Positions 11,501 to 21,700 of a DNA stretch of 64,000 bases are shown here, in pieces. The notes below the pieces were generated by a model, which was not told the origin of the DNA, searched no databases, and saw only the letters and a program-made list of their open reading frames with translations. The stretch comes from Caprella mutica. Its lineage: Eukaryota; Arthropoda; Malacostraca; Amphipoda; Caprellidae. The position numbers and the translations under genes are program-made. Within the stretch, counting starts at the first letter, position 1; the number at the start of each line of letters is the position of its first letter. The stretch spans positions 124,001-188,000 of the forward strand of contig CANNZV010000928.1 in assembly GCA_947561585.1 (NCBI GenBank). The letters run 5' to 3'.

Positions 11501-14500
11501 CATTTTGCTCAATAAATGCTCTACAAAATATTCAGTACTTACCTATATTAGTGAATGCTCTCTACTCTCCAAACAGCACCTAGATTGATACTCTCTAAGA
11601 AATAGGATAAAATAGGTACACTTTTTACAGTAAATTCTGTATTAATTTTGTACATCACAATTCCATCACTTTCTACCAATGGCTTAGGCAGTAATCATTA
11701 TACTTAACTCATCTTAAATAAACTAAATTATAAATACCTAACTAGAGAATTTAATTTAGTGATTTATCATAATTTAATTTACTCTGAAATATTCATACTT
11801 TTGCTCCAAAAAAAGTTTTTCTCTCCATTAAATAATAAAATATATTGACTAGGTAGGTATGACTCCCATACTTCTGAACTCAGACCTGCCGATTAACTTA
11901 TTATTACTCCAATATAGGTTATAATGTCGTTAATATACCTTTAGGTATATCTTACATTCATAATTATATTAAACCTTCATTTTAAACAAATCAAAATTGT
12001 CACTTATTAACCTTTGAATAAAAATAAACTACATAATATAGCATGACAAAAACAAACACCTACAATTTCATTTAGTATTAAAACTATATTATTGGGTTTG
12101 TTACGAGTAATCGGACAGTTCCACATTTCCGCTCATATTAAAAAGTATATTATTTGACATTTTAACTCATTCTATTTATTTGTTCGATAATATAGAACTG
12201 TGCAATAATTCGTAACTTAGCCTAAATAGTATAATATTTAGTTAATTTCCGTAAAATGATAACCAGTGACTCTACGAACATTCTTAAATTGGTTCGAAAA
12301 TGACTTCTTAATTATTGTCGTAAGTTTGATGTTACGAACTCTTCTGTAATTCGGTCCCAGGTTATTATGTTTATTATTATGTCATATTCATAATTATGTC
12401 ATATTCATTATTATGTCATATTCATTATTATGTCATATTCATTATCATGTCATATTCATTATTATGTCATATTCATTATTATGCCATATTCATTATTATG
12501 TTATATTCATTATTACGTCATATTCATTATTCTGTCATATTCATTATCATGTCATATTCATTATTATGTCATATTCATTATCATGTCATATTCATTATTC
12601 TGTCATATTCATTATCATGTCATATTCATTATATTATGTCATATTCATTATTATGTCATATTCATTATTATGTCATATTCATTATTCTGTCATATTCATT
12701 ATCATGTCATATATTCATTATTATGTCATATTCATTATTATGTAATATTCTTTATTCTGTCATATTCATTATCATGTCATATTCATTATCATGTCATATT
12801 CATTATTATGTCATATTCATTATCATGTCATATTCATTATATTATGTCCTATTCATTGCAATGATATGGTGGGCAAACTCTTGGTTGTTCTCCTATTACT
12901 TCCCCTACTAACTTTTTCTCTTCTTTCAGTTGCCTCCACTAATGTGGTCTTAAAGTCAAGAGGGGCTAAAGTCTCTGGTGGATTTTGTGATTATCCCTCT
13001 AGTATACCAATGTATTGCATCGATGGGAAGGAGAACTCACGTGCTTCCGTGAGAGAGGATTCTCCCCTCACCATCACACTGGGACAGCCTCACTGGCTAT
13101 CTTCTTTGCGGTGAGTGAAGTCTGCCTCAATGGAGAAAAGTAGATAATTAATGAAAGAAAAGAATTAGTACTTAAGTGTAGTTTGGTGCAAATAATTTAA
13201 ATAAAATGGAAATAATTAAATTTATTATTTACATAAACAGAAAATAGGCTAAAAAATATACTTTTATATTAAAATTAAGAACTAAATGGAATATATTTCC
13301 TGCTCAAATTTTGAGTTATTATTTCATATTGGAATTTTATTTAAGTCGAAATTATTTTATTTACAGAAATATTTTATTATTTTCAAATAATTATAAATTT
13401 ATATGAGATGAACAATAGAATGAAGTAAAATAAAATAATTTTTTTTGTTTCGTTTCACTAAATTATATAATAATTAATGTAAATACCTCAGTTTAACTTT
13501 TTAATGGTGTGTAAATGTGTAAATTTACTGTTTATTTTATATCAAATCTCTGTAGTTTGTAATTATCAATAGATTAAAACTTGTAGCCCCGCTTTAATTA
13601 CCGAATCTCGACTCACTTTAATTACCAAACGGTAACTAAAGCGAAGAAAAGTAACAAGAAATTTATAATTGTCACTCCTTGATTATATATCTCATTTTCT
13701 ATGAGTTATGATGAAAGAAAATTTGTTTTAGATTTAGAGTATATATAAGCATATCATTAAACAGTGTTTCAGTGTTTAAAGTTTAAAGCTGTGAATTTAT
13801 TAAATGTTTTAAAATCCATCCATAGCTTAACTCTCACTCAGTATAGATAATTAATTAATAGATACTTTTATGCTCTATGTAATATTTTTGTAAAAAAGGT
13901 TACCAAGTTTCAAGTTATTGGTACGTTCTATATTTTCGGACACATCAGAAAAGAAAATATAAACATACTAGTGTATTTTCCCGTTAAAAAATAACGGGTC
14001 ATCATCAATTCCAATTTATTACCCGTTATTTGGTCACTTTTAATGAATTCAAGTAAAATTAAATTTTCTGCATAGTCTAATTTATTTTATAGATAAAATA
14101 CATTTAAAAATGGAAAAAAAACAGGGGAATTTAAATATCAAGTCAATATATTCCTGTTCGTATCATAGTTACATTCTTCATGTTTAATACCCGTCGAGTA
14201 AAAGCGGACACCAAACAAATAAATAAATAAACACACGAGGGAAATTATTAGTATAGATAATTATTATTCTACTTCTATTCTAATTGGTATCATGAATACC
14301 AATTGAAATAAAAGTTGAATAATGATTATTCTATAGAGATTTTTACGTGTTCGAAAATATGGAACCATGCGATAACACGGAACTTACCCTAAAATGAGAC
14401 ATGTTGAATTTCTGAACCAATTGCTTCTAATAACCTCTTCTGGATTATAATTTTGATGTTTTTGAAAGTTACCGTGAAATAATCACAGAAAATTGTCTCC

Positions 14501-17500
14501 GTTTTCTATGTCTACGAGCGGTACTTATTTCGAGACATGACTCGAAATAAGTACAACTTTTATTAAAGTGAGGTGTAGTTAAAGCGAGGCCTACCTGTAA
14601 TACATATTTATTTAGTTGAATACTTCACATTAAATATTTTCTAACATTCCCTTTAGTTGTCGTAACATACTTAAAGCAAATAAAACAGGTTAAATTAAAT
14701 GCAAATAATTCAAATTTATTATTTACATAAACAGATAATAGAGAAAAAATGAACTTTTATATTAAAATTAAGAACTAAATTGAATTTATTTCCTGCTCAA
14801 ATTTTGAGTTATTATTTCATATTGGAATTTTATTTATGTCGAAATTATTTTATTTAGAGAGTTATTTTATTATTTTCAAATAATTATAAATTTGTGAGAT
14901 CAATTATAGAATTAAATCAAATAAAATTCATTAGTTTTTCTTTCAATTGATAATGTAAATAGCTCAGTTTAACTTTTTTAATGGTGTGTAAATGTACTAA
15001 TTTACAGTGTATTTTTTATTAAATCTCTGTAGTTTGTAATTAACAATAGATTAAAACTTGCAATAAACCATTAGTAATACATATTTATTTAGTAGAATAA
15101 TTCACATAAAATAGTTTCTAACATTCACTTTAGTTGTCGAAACATACTTAAAGCAAATATAACAGGTTTAATTCCTTAAAAGACTAACAAACACAATATC
15201 TGCATTGTTTCTGTACAATTATTTCTACGTAACAACAATGTTGTTTTATTATTTTCACTGCTGTACTAATGACGTAATTACCACTGAATAAATGACTGTG
15301 TGGACACTAATTTAATGACCCTCTTTCTCCCCTCAGGGTGAAATTAAATGCATGGGGCAACAGTTACACCATCGAGAGTTCCTCTGACGGAGAATCTTGG
15401 CAACCAGTTGGTGGTGAGGCAAAGGTGGAGAGGGGTACAGTCTGGCGTACCTTTGAGTTCAGTCGCAGAGTTGTGCTGCACTTCAGAGTCACAAAGGAGG
15501 GAATAAATTATGTAAGTATTCCCTTGACTGCTATGCTTCATGCATTAGTCGGTGAGTAATGGATGAGTAATTATTATTTATTTGAGGTTAAAATAATCCT
15601 CATTATTTTATACTAATAAAATAGTGTAAATAAGACTAGGAAATATAATATATTGAGCATCAAAATTAATGTAATTAAATTCCATAAGAATTGTTATATG
15701 TGAATTCAAAGTTTTACATCAAATTAATTTGATATTGATAATTTAATTGATTTAATTAATCAAAGATTCATTGCAGTAATTTAACTTTTCTCAGGATAAT
15801 TACAATAAATTATTCTTACACACAAAGAATTTCACCATCAATAACATCATCACTAAAGTTATTCCACCAGCCGCAAGATGTCGCTAGTGCTTTGGTTATC
15901 ATTATTAAATTTGATAACTTTATTAATTAGCTCTGGTTATCATTTTTATAAGTCTCTTATAATAGTTTTTAAATACCTATAAAAAATATTCATTTAAATT
16001 AGATAATAAATTATTATTGTATTCTTATAATAATAAAAAGAATAATTAATTATTCATTTTTCTGTTATTACTTACAATACTCTAATAAATTACTTAATAC
16101 TATAAAAAATATTTAATATTAATATAAAATTACTTAATGCTTATGAAATTTTATTCTTTTAGTAGCTTTAACTGCTAGCAACTCTTCATTTTCCTCTTCC
16201 ATCTGTAATCGCAGTACACCATGGACTGTGTTCTATTCGTACACGATAGCTTTTATGCAGTCATGAGCACTCTCTACCACTGATGAACACTTTCACTTTG
16301 TGTTTTTCTCTCAAATCATTTCCAATTCTCTCCAACATCTCAATGAGACGATAAAATAAAACAGAAACATTGCCTCAGTTTCGTCAAACTTAGTCGCTAA
16401 TTTGAACATTTTCCCCTTTGCTAATTCTTGATCATTTCTCTGACAGCCTTGGATAGATCTGTACCACTTTGAGAGTCCTGCCAGCACCACTGCTGTCACA
16501 AACTAACAGCTCTCTCAACCAATAAGGACAGCAGTCACCTTTGACGTGAAGGAAACTGGATGTTATTTCCTGTCTTTTAATTTAATGAAATGTTTCTTAG
16601 TCACTGATTTGTATTTAGGAATTTAGAGGAAGAATAACCTACTTACTTTTAATTGGTTAATTTGGTTAGAATTAAAACTATTCCGAGTAATGATTAGAAT
16701 AGAGAGGATTTCCTATGCTAATTTTATTATCATATATTTTCCATATTTCGAGTATTGTAGCAAAACCAAAATATGTAACTTTATCTAAATTACAGTTGTT
16801 TAAATTGTCACAGCAAATATTTCACAATTTACATAAAATTACTACCTATATCTATACATGACAAACATATTACTAGGGTTGTGACAATATGCGTTTAAAA
16901 TCATAGATCCTGAAAATATTATAGACGGAGAAAGTTAAAGAGTATTGAATTGTTCTACTCCAGCGGTATATAGTATTTGATACCATTTCATTTCATTTCG
17001 TCTATGATATTCTTAAGATCTATTATTTTAAATGCATATTGTCACAACTCTACATATTACTATATTGACACTAAGAAAGCTTTAATTTCTCAAAAAAAAA
17101 ACACTAAATTACATCCGTAAAATAAAGTTAAATTATTGATAACTTCGGATAGGTTCGTGTTTTCGTTACAAGGAGTACACACTAAAGTTTTTACTTCCCA
17201 CAGCTAATAGACTCTTGCAGCTGAAGACACACCCTCAGAGGTGTAAATAGTCACCACACACACATACAACACTGCAAACAAACACGTGGTTTGAGGTTAC
17301 TTTATTGGGGACAAATTCAAACCACAGAGCACATGAATTCCTTCAGAAAAACCCTCTGCACTACCTATCTCACCTGACTAATATTTACTGCGACCATTTG
17401 ACGTTCCTTCCGCAACTGAATTAAAGATTCGACAACAAACTATTTCTCGAACCTCCTGTAGAATTAGATGCTATAAATATGTGAGACTGGATCCTTTATG

Positions 17501-18181
17501 TCACAATGAATGCATTTAGAGTTTATAGATAGCCAGAAAGTAACCGTATCTATTGAGAACTGTCTAACTGCATTGTTCTCGTTAATTATTAAAGGTGATT
17601 CTTTTTATATTCATGTTTGGGTTTAACTTTCAGTTATTCAAGTTTACGCTTAACTGTTATATAATAGTGGAAGTGATTATAATATCATTATTTAGTTAAA
17701 TAGGTAATTCAAGCTTGTATTGGGATGGTTCTTATTCGCTTATTTAATCCCTACCTATTATTATGATTTCTCCCTATATTTGTTGGTGTCTAGTATATTA
17801 CTCTTTGTAACATTCTCATTCTATTGCAGAATAATATTTATATCTTTTGAATAAATGATTGGCTTTTAACAACGAGTTTTTCTTCACCTCCTACAGAACT
17901 TATTCAACTACGTATTTGAAAAGGGAATTAACAAAGTAAAGCCTATTATGCTAACCCTGGGGATTCACTCGGTAACTACACTCAGAGAAATTCTGATGCG
18001 CCCAGGTGTATCGAGTTCACCCTATTGCTTTGTATCTAAAGCGAGACAGTTTAGTGCATCAAATTATAGTTTGGATGCACTTAGGCTCGATTGTGCATCA
18101 ATTCGATGCACTTTAGTCTCTCAAATTTTCCTTTGCCAAAATAATGAAAATAATTTCCTCATCAATTTAACAAAATTGTAG
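5453..18181 (+). CDS. BTB-BACK-F5/8 type C protein (BTBD9-like), eight exons
   Basis: Joined exons 5453-5598, 8636-8879, 9593-9823, 10207-10362, 10464-10731, 12930-13110, 15337-15511 and 17897-18181 give about 561 residues, with every junction GT-AG and in phase. Order: BTB domain (motif DAILLVEGVEIPVHKCILA, residues ~25-130, with a long insert after the first half), BACK domain (~131-275; LRDMEDTL, LDEESFAAAEIDIF), a QQPxTLVR repeat linker, then one F5/8 type C domain (ITLGQP, YTIESSSDGESW). Known BTBD9 proteins have BTB, BACK and two such discoidin-like domains and are thought to be Cullin-3 substrate adaptors; that role is inferred here. Start ATG follows a TTTTTTCAG acceptor, so an upstream 5' UTR exon is expected. 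Odd points: one discoidin domain only, and the C-terminus runs into a MITE. Confidence 0.82.
5599..6159. other. Intron 1, left part, nothing recognised
   Basis: AT-rich intron sequence between exon 1 and the mariner relic. A 64-codon open frame (5873-6067) has no supporting motif. Confidence 0.5.
6160..7411 (+). mobile_element. maT/mariner-type DNA transposon, decayed
   Basis: A 1252-bp element with terminal inverted repeats beginning TACAGGGTGGGGCGTAAGTT on both sides (one mismatch within the first 29 bp). The TA at each end serves as target duplication. Length and ends are typical of IS630-Tc1-mariner elements. It carries one broken transposase frame and sits in intron 1 of the BTB gene in sense orientation. 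Confidence 0.92.
6274..7286 (+). pseudogene. Mariner (maT-like, probable DD37D) transposase remnant
   Basis: Reading from about 6274: two helix-turn-helix modules (KREAIIALHRAGKS..., then ANVSPRTMRRVVKEDL), the GRPRS hinge, and the first catalytic Asp in VWSDEKIF. The frame is closed by TGA at 6877-6879, where a tryptophan codon is expected, and by a frameshift near 6980-6990 that also removes the region of the second catalytic Asp. The third region, SPDVNPMDFSVW, is intact in another frame to 7286. No in-frame ATG before the first helix. NPMD rather than NPIE favours DD37D-type maT. Inactive. Confidence 0.85.
7740..7880. repeat. Degenerate word-array (GGCAATTTTCCGGG type)
   Basis: Loose repeats of GGYAATTTTCC / GGTAGCAATTGTCC / GGGACAAATGTGTCC abut the right end of the second Helitron-like copy. 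They resemble the arm words of the foldback elements elsewhere in the window, but no inverted partner is visible. Confidence 0.35.
7897..8490 (-). mobile_element. Helitron-like nonautonomous element, copy 2
   Basis: Reverse-strand copy in intron 1 of the BTB gene. On the minus strand it begins TTACCTTCGCAATCTTGCGG, has the (TTTA)n run, several modules with TCAAGGTCATTTRTAACTC, and ends GCGCTCTACCGAGTGC...TCTAG. It aligns along its length with the copy at 60530-61109. Open frames of 60-80 codons inside arise from the modules and are not genes. Confidence 0.65.
8636..8879 (+). CDS. BTB gene exon 2: second half of BTB
   Basis: Acceptor TCTTTTCAG|C and donor GACGAT|GTGAGT. The phase-2 entry completes a serine codon. 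It encodes a low-complexity insert (SRQAADQRGAASSS) and then the conserved VVRAVLEYFYRGEYDYD segment that closes the BTB domain. Confidence 0.85.
8880..9592. other. Intron 2, nothing recognised
   Basis: AT-rich intron. A 60-codon open frame (9023-9205) shows no motif. Confidence 0.5.
9593..9823 (+). CDS. BTB gene exon 3: BACK domain start
   Basis: Acceptor CAACATCAG|GTGGAG, donor ACTCGT|GTGAGT, 77 codons in phase 0. It encodes HLLALELAHQFKLRDMEDTL, the usual BTB-to-BACK transition helix pair. Confidence 0.85.
9824..10206. other. Intron 3, nothing recognised
   Basis: AT-rich intron without array or inverted repeat. Confidence 0.5.
10207..10362 (+). CDS. BTB gene exon 4: BACK domain core
   Basis: Acceptor AACACAG|ATTTCT, donor CAGGAG|GTGAAT, 52 codons in phase 0. 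It encodes LLSLLDEESFAAAEIDIFRA, and the IRLATMS segment typical of BACK domains. Confidence 0.85.
10464..10731 (+). CDS. BTB gene exon 5: linker with coding minisatellite
   Basis: Acceptor TCCTCAG|GATTTG, donor CACTTG|GTAATT, leaving phase 1. The second half is seven tandem copies of an eight-residue unit RQQPxTLV with x = T, P or A. The last repeat unit directly forms the 5' splice site. The donor GTAATT is weaker than the others. Confidence 0.8.
10565..10731 (+). repeat. Coding 24-bp minisatellite in exon 5
   Basis: Seven units of CGACAGCAACCAGCCACACTTGTT-like sequence, four identical and three with substitutions at the ACC/CCC/GCC position. Unit length keeps the reading frame, so copy-number change would lengthen the linker between BACK and the discoidin domain without frameshift. 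Confidence 0.95.
10732..12361. other. Intron 5, left part, nothing recognised
   Basis: AT-rich sequence with scattered TAGGTAGGTA motifs around 11330-11450 and 11840-11960. No gene or clear mobile element was recognised. Confidence 0.5.
12362..12860. repeat. 17-bp minisatellite (TTATGTCATATTCATTA)n
   Basis: About 29 units of TTATGTCATATTCATTA with single-base variants (TTATCATG, TTCTG) and occasional unit-length slips. It lies in intron 5 and ends only ~70 bp before exon 6. Because 17 is not a multiple of three and the unit has no stop in any plus frame, three overlapping open frames appear; none is a gene. Confidence 0.95.
12930..13110 (+). CDS. BTB gene exon 6: first half of discoidin domain
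   Basis: Acceptor CTTCTTTCAG|TTGCC, donor TTTGCG|GTGAGT. It encodes YCIDGKENS and SPLTITLGQPHWLSSL, matching the start of an F5/8 type C beta-sandwich. Entry in phase 1 completes a valine codon. Confidence 0.85.
13185..13583. repeat. Intron 6 direct repeat, unit B'
   Basis: About 390 bp matching 14696-15066 at high identity, including TTCCTGCTCAAATTTTGAGT and TCTCTGTAGTTTGTAATT. It is the left member of a direct duplication now split by a mobile element. Confidence 0.8.
13584..14593. mobile_element. ~1.0-kb nonautonomous DNA element with TA ends
   Basis: Left end TAGCCCCGCTTTAATTACC and right end complement TAGGCCTCGCTTTAACTAC form terminal inverted repeats; a second block (CACTTTAAT) follows on each side. 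Compared with the paralogous junction at about 15060-15085, which lacks it, this block is an insertion. A TA dinucleotide at both ends suits a Tc1/mariner or pogo-type origin. No transposase frame. Confidence 0.7.
14594..15172. repeat. Intron 6 direct repeats A-B-A'
   Basis: Unit A (14597-14690, TAATACATATTTATTTAGT...AACAGGTT) recurs as A' (15079-15172). Unit B (14696-15066) lies between and matches B' at 13185-13583. The order B', insertion, A, B, A' implies a tandem duplication of an A-B block before the 13584-14593 element inserted. Confidence 0.8.
15337..15511 (+). CDS. BTB gene exon 7: discoidin domain continuation
   Basis: Acceptor CCCTCAG|GGTGAA, donor AATTAT|GTAAGT, exit phase 0. It encodes YTIESSSDGESWQPVGG and VLHFRVTKEGINY, the strand-rich middle of the F5/8C fold. 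Confidence 0.85.
15512..16874. other. Intron 7, left part, mostly unique
   Basis: AT-rich sequence. Around 16170-16290 a short stretch (CTTCATTTTCCTCTTCCATCTGT) matches the dispersed family at 34303-34765, suggesting a decayed fragment. Nothing else recognised. Confidence 0.45.
16875..17051. mobile_element. 177-bp MITE with 10-bp target duplication
   Basis: Ends AGGGTTGTGACAATATGC and complement AGAGTTGTGACAATATGC pair over about 35 bp. Flanked by identical ACATATTACT at 16865-16874 and 17052-17061. Related ends occur at 45468 (AGGGTTGTGACATCATGC), and an internal stretch (TTTAAAATCATAGATC) recurs near 54460. Confidence 0.88.
17052..17896. other. Intron 7, right part, nothing recognised
   Basis: AT-rich intron leading to a clear polypyrimidine tract and CTACAG acceptor of exon 8. 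Confidence 0.5.
17897..18181 (+). CDS. BTB gene exon 8: domain end, partly MITE-derived
   Basis: Acceptor CTCCTACAG|AACTTA. The first codons (NLFNYVFEKGIN) align in position with the closing strand of the BTBD9 F5/8C domain. The frame stays open past 17976 into the MITE at 17977-18331 and stops at TAG 18179-18181, so about 68 residues would be MITE-encoded. A short donor (AAA|GTAAAG at 17936) could instead end the exon early and lead to a further exon outside what I can identify. Confidence 0.5.
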   Translation, partial: NLFNYVFEKGINKVKPIMLTLGIHSVTTLREILMRPGVSSSPYCFVSKARQFSASNYSLDALRLDCASIRCTLVSQIFLCQNNENNFLINLTKL

Positions 18182-18331
18182 CTGAGACACTAAATGCATC
18201 GAACTGATGCACTTTAGTGCATCCAAACTATAGTTTGATGCACTAAAGTGTCTTGCTTTAGAGCCAAAGCCATAAGATGAACTAGATACACCTGGGTGCA
18301 TCTTTTGGAATTGTTTATTTTTTGCAGTGTA
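17977..18331. mobile_element. 355-bp palindromic MITE
   Basis: Two ~100-bp inverted arms run from TACACT at the left to AGTGTA at the right. Shared words are CCCAGGTGTATC, TAAAGCRAGACA and TTTAGTGCATCAAA. TA at each edge could be the target duplication. The left arm overlaps the predicted last exon of the BTB gene and contains its stop codon. Confidence 0.88.
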
Positions 18332-18369
18332 TTCATAGTCCGACATTTTTACAGTTTATTTCTGATTTA

Positions 18370-18480
18370 ATATAAAATATATGTATAATGGTGGGCCGGC
18401 ACACCCCTCGTGTGCCTGCAAACAATCATGAAGTGTTTAGTACAACAAACTAGCGGATACAAAATCTACATTAAATAATG
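18370..18480 (-). repeat. Fragment related to the core of the 25.4-kb foldback
   Basis: Complement of TTGTATCCGCTAGTTTGTTG and of ACTTCATGATTGTTT, in the same order as in 25540-25600, followed by a GC-rich GGCCGGCACACCCC stretch corresponding to GGCGGCACGCCCCC there. It is an isolated core without repeat arms. Confidence 0.6.
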
Positions 18481-19384
18481 AAATGGAATGAGGGATTGCG
18501 TCATACTAATTAATATTTGAAATGTAATAAAATATGATAGGGGTATAAATTTATAAAAAAATGAAAGAAAGATAATATTATTTCATTATTTATATTAGTT
18601 ATTAATTGAGTATGTATATCTATTTAATTATATTCTTTCTTTGGATCAGACAATTAAACGAGAAATATCATACAGAAAGATATAACTGTCGGACTAATGA
18701 GACGTACCTACCCGGTTTACACTGGGTCTCACAGACACAGGCAATTTTACTTTCATTATAAAAACATATTAATTAGAAACGTTCTACAATGGTGAAACTT
18801 TTTGGAGTTGCTTTACTATGGCTCTAGTTCACTCTCATATATCGATATAAATTTAGCGGTAACTACTTTTATAAACAAATCAGAATAGTTGTGTCTGTAA
18901 GACCCAAAGAGATCATTTATGTTACATTACTGAATGATTACTCCTTCTGTTTGTTTGACTAAAGGCAGGCAATGGTTTATTAATTTAATTGCCTAGAAGT
19001 GGTAAAAGCCGAGATTGTCAAGGGAGAGGTAGAAAAGCTCAATATTTTTGTATTTTCCCCATAATTTCTGTGATTTGGCCATGGCAAGTTCATGTGCAAT
19101 GGCTGCCTGGACGACAATACATTTCTCATTGCTATGGACTGGTATAGAGGCTAACAAATATTAATGGAAAAATATATTTTAAATTAAAAATAACCATGAA
19201 AATATTCTTATTATTCTAATGATAAATGTACTGTAAATATTCACTAAAAGGAACAGATGTATTCTTAGCTAAGTATAGTTTCATTTTAGTTTCAAAATTT
19301 ACGGAAACCTCTGATATAGAAACTTTGTCTGTGAGGGTATATGTGTTCAATATAATATAATGCTATCATGGTAATAAATTGATG
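18481..19384. other. Intergenic, nothing recognised
   Basis: AT-rich, no arrays or convincing open frames. Confidence 0.45.
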
Positions 19385-19485
19385 GCGCTAGGACAATTTG
19401 TCCCCAGACAATTTGTCCCCATACAATTCGTCCCCAGACAATTCGTCCCCGGACAATTCGTCCCCGGACAATTTGTCGCTGATTG
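19385..19485. repeat. 14-bp word array (CCCCRGACAATTYGT)n
   Basis: Six to seven units of GGACAATTTGTCCCC. The array begins GGCGCTAGGACAATTTG, matching the GGNTCTAGGA terminus of foldback elements elsewhere, so it is read as a solo foldback arm. A related fragment (CGGACAATTCGTCCACG) is at 24920-24955. Confidence 0.6.
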
Positions 19486-20689
19486 AAAATAAAGGATATA
19501 TGATTTAGAACTTAATTTTAACTTATTAGGAATTAAAAATAAAACTGGTAAATATAAAATTGTATTTATTATTATATGTAATTATATTTTTATTGAGCTG
19601 GTCATGATTGCATATATAAAAGAATAATAAATTGATATAAAAATAATATTTCAAATATTCTTGTATTACTGGATAGAATAAAAACTATTAACTAACATTG
19701 TTATATTATAACAAATAAAATGTTAAAAATTCATTTATAAAATTAATGAAAAACAGACTAAACTGAAATATAATGTTAACCGTAATGTTAACAAAAAACT
19801 AATACATTATTGAAATGTCAATTTTAAAACAAAGAAATAGTGCATAATAAAATAGCGGCGCTACCGCTACATTTTTAGAATAGCAGCAGCGCTGCCACTT
19901 CCGCTACAGCAGAATGTAGCGACAGCGCTACTTTCCAAAAAATATCATATATAAATGTAAGTTGTCAGCTTGGTACTTAACCTATTGTACGGTTGTACCT
20001 ACTATGAAACACTCAAATGACCCTATCTAACATATAAACCTGTTTGTCTATTGTATAAGGTTATTTTGAGCACATTCTGACGAATGAAATTATCAGTAAA
20101 ACTCTTATTTAATCAGATAAATGCATCCTTTAATTACTCTACTGAAGGATTTGAAGGCTATTAAGTGGAATATTATTAGTGATTAGTAGAGCTAGGTCAT
20201 TGGAGCACTTAAAAAAGAGCAGTAGTAGCGGTTAAAATGAGCACTTGTAGCGCTATGAATGTGCAGTAGGAGCGATAGAAAAGAGCATTTGGAGCACTTA
20301 TCGGAGCATTTGGGAGTAGTTATTTGAGCATTTGAGGCAGTTATTGGAGTGTTTCGTGCATCGAAATAAAAACTGTGTTACTTATTGTAGTAAGAAATTT
20401 AATGAGGTTTTATTTTTGAAGAGTTTTTGGATGAATTATACAGAAGAATTATCCTTAATTTTATCCAAAATTAATTCTTCTAAAAAATCATTATGCAAAT
20501 ATATAAGTTTCAAAAGTATTGTGCAATACTTGAAAAAAAGCGTAATAAAAAGTACGATTAATATTGAAACCAAAATTAACGTATACAGTACATATAGCAA
20601 TTTGAATCTACACAGAGAAAAAAGTTTACTCATATTTAATTGGTCAACAATTTATGCTTTGAATCAATTTATTACGTGAGTTAGTTGGA
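19486..20689. other. Intergenic with GCGCTAC-rich remnants
   Basis: Between about 19855 and 19935, and again at 20195-20345, words such as TAGCGGCGCTACCGCTAC and GGAGCACTT recur irregularly, recalling hAT terminal motifs. No complete ends or transposase could be delimited. A 115-codon open frame (20332-20679) has no recognised domain. Confidence 0.3.
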
Positions 20690-21075
20690 CTTTATTCATG
20701 TTTTCACGTGTGTCAAAACAACTATGACGGGGTGTGTCATCGAACATAGTTAATTCAAATCATTTTATGGATTGAATCAACTTACTATGAGAGTTACAGT
20801 TACATTTTGGGAGTTTGAAAATATGTTGAAACAACTATGACATAGTGTGTTGAAGTAACTCAAAAAGACTGTTAATCCAATGTATCTGGTGTATAAATTA
20901 ACTTACTATGAGAGTTGGCGCTACTTTTATTGAAGTTTAGGTGTGAGTTAAAACAACTATGACATAGTGTGATAAAGTAACTCACCAAGACTGTTAATCC
21001 TATGTATCTGGTGTATAAATTAACTTACTATGAGAATTGGCGCTACTTTTTTTAAGTTTAGGTGTGAGTTAAATC
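20690..21075. repeat. ~122-bp tandem repeat, about three units
   Basis: TGTATCTGGTGTATAAATTA recurs 122 bp apart (20881 and 21003), with ACTATGACATAGTGTG and CTTACTATGAGAGTTGGCGC in each unit. A diverged first unit starts near 20690. Confidence 0.8.
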
Positions 21076-21700
21076 AATTGAGTAAGTGGCAACTAATGTT
21101 TTCCTCAAAGCCAATTAATCGGTTGACAGTTTGCAGTTCAAATCTTGTTTCAAGTGTGTTACGTGTTGAATGTGAACGCTCCACAATTCCATTTAAGTTC
21201 AAGTGCAAACAATAGCGTTATATGCACTAAATAGTGTTAACGCTGCCGATCGATAATTAATTAAATACATTAATAAATGTCTGCTTAAATATTCTAAAAT
21301 TTTGGGGATTGGTAGTCTGACGGCTAGGTAGGTAGCTGGCTATTCGCGTTACAAATTTTAATCTACTAGTTATATTACTCCTTACCAGGGGCGTAACTAG
21401 GATTCGGTCAAGTGTGGAGGAGGGGATACTTTACAAATTTTTGAATGTGTCTGAAAAAAGTCTACGGATAAATCCTCAGACTTGAAGAAACGATTCAAGT
21501 TGTATTATGTATACGTCATTTTGTTCATAAAGAATGATAATGATAATGATGATAATGATATTTTTATTGAAAAGATATGGTACATGGGTTTAGTAAAGGT
21601 AAACAAGAAATTAAAAGAAACTAATCTAATCAAGCCCTTTCAGTCGCCATCATTGGCAAATCGGGCAAATTCAAGTAATGAATATGAAATTTTACTTATA
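21076..21700. other. Intergenic, nothing firm
   Basis: AT-rich. The open frame 21482-21706 includes a simple GATAATGATAAT stretch and no known motif. Confidence 0.4.

Noticed and set aside
12396..12911. Three overlapping plus-strand open frames (MSYSLLCHIHYY type)
   Set aside because: Produced by the 17-bp array cycling through all three frames; no gene signal.
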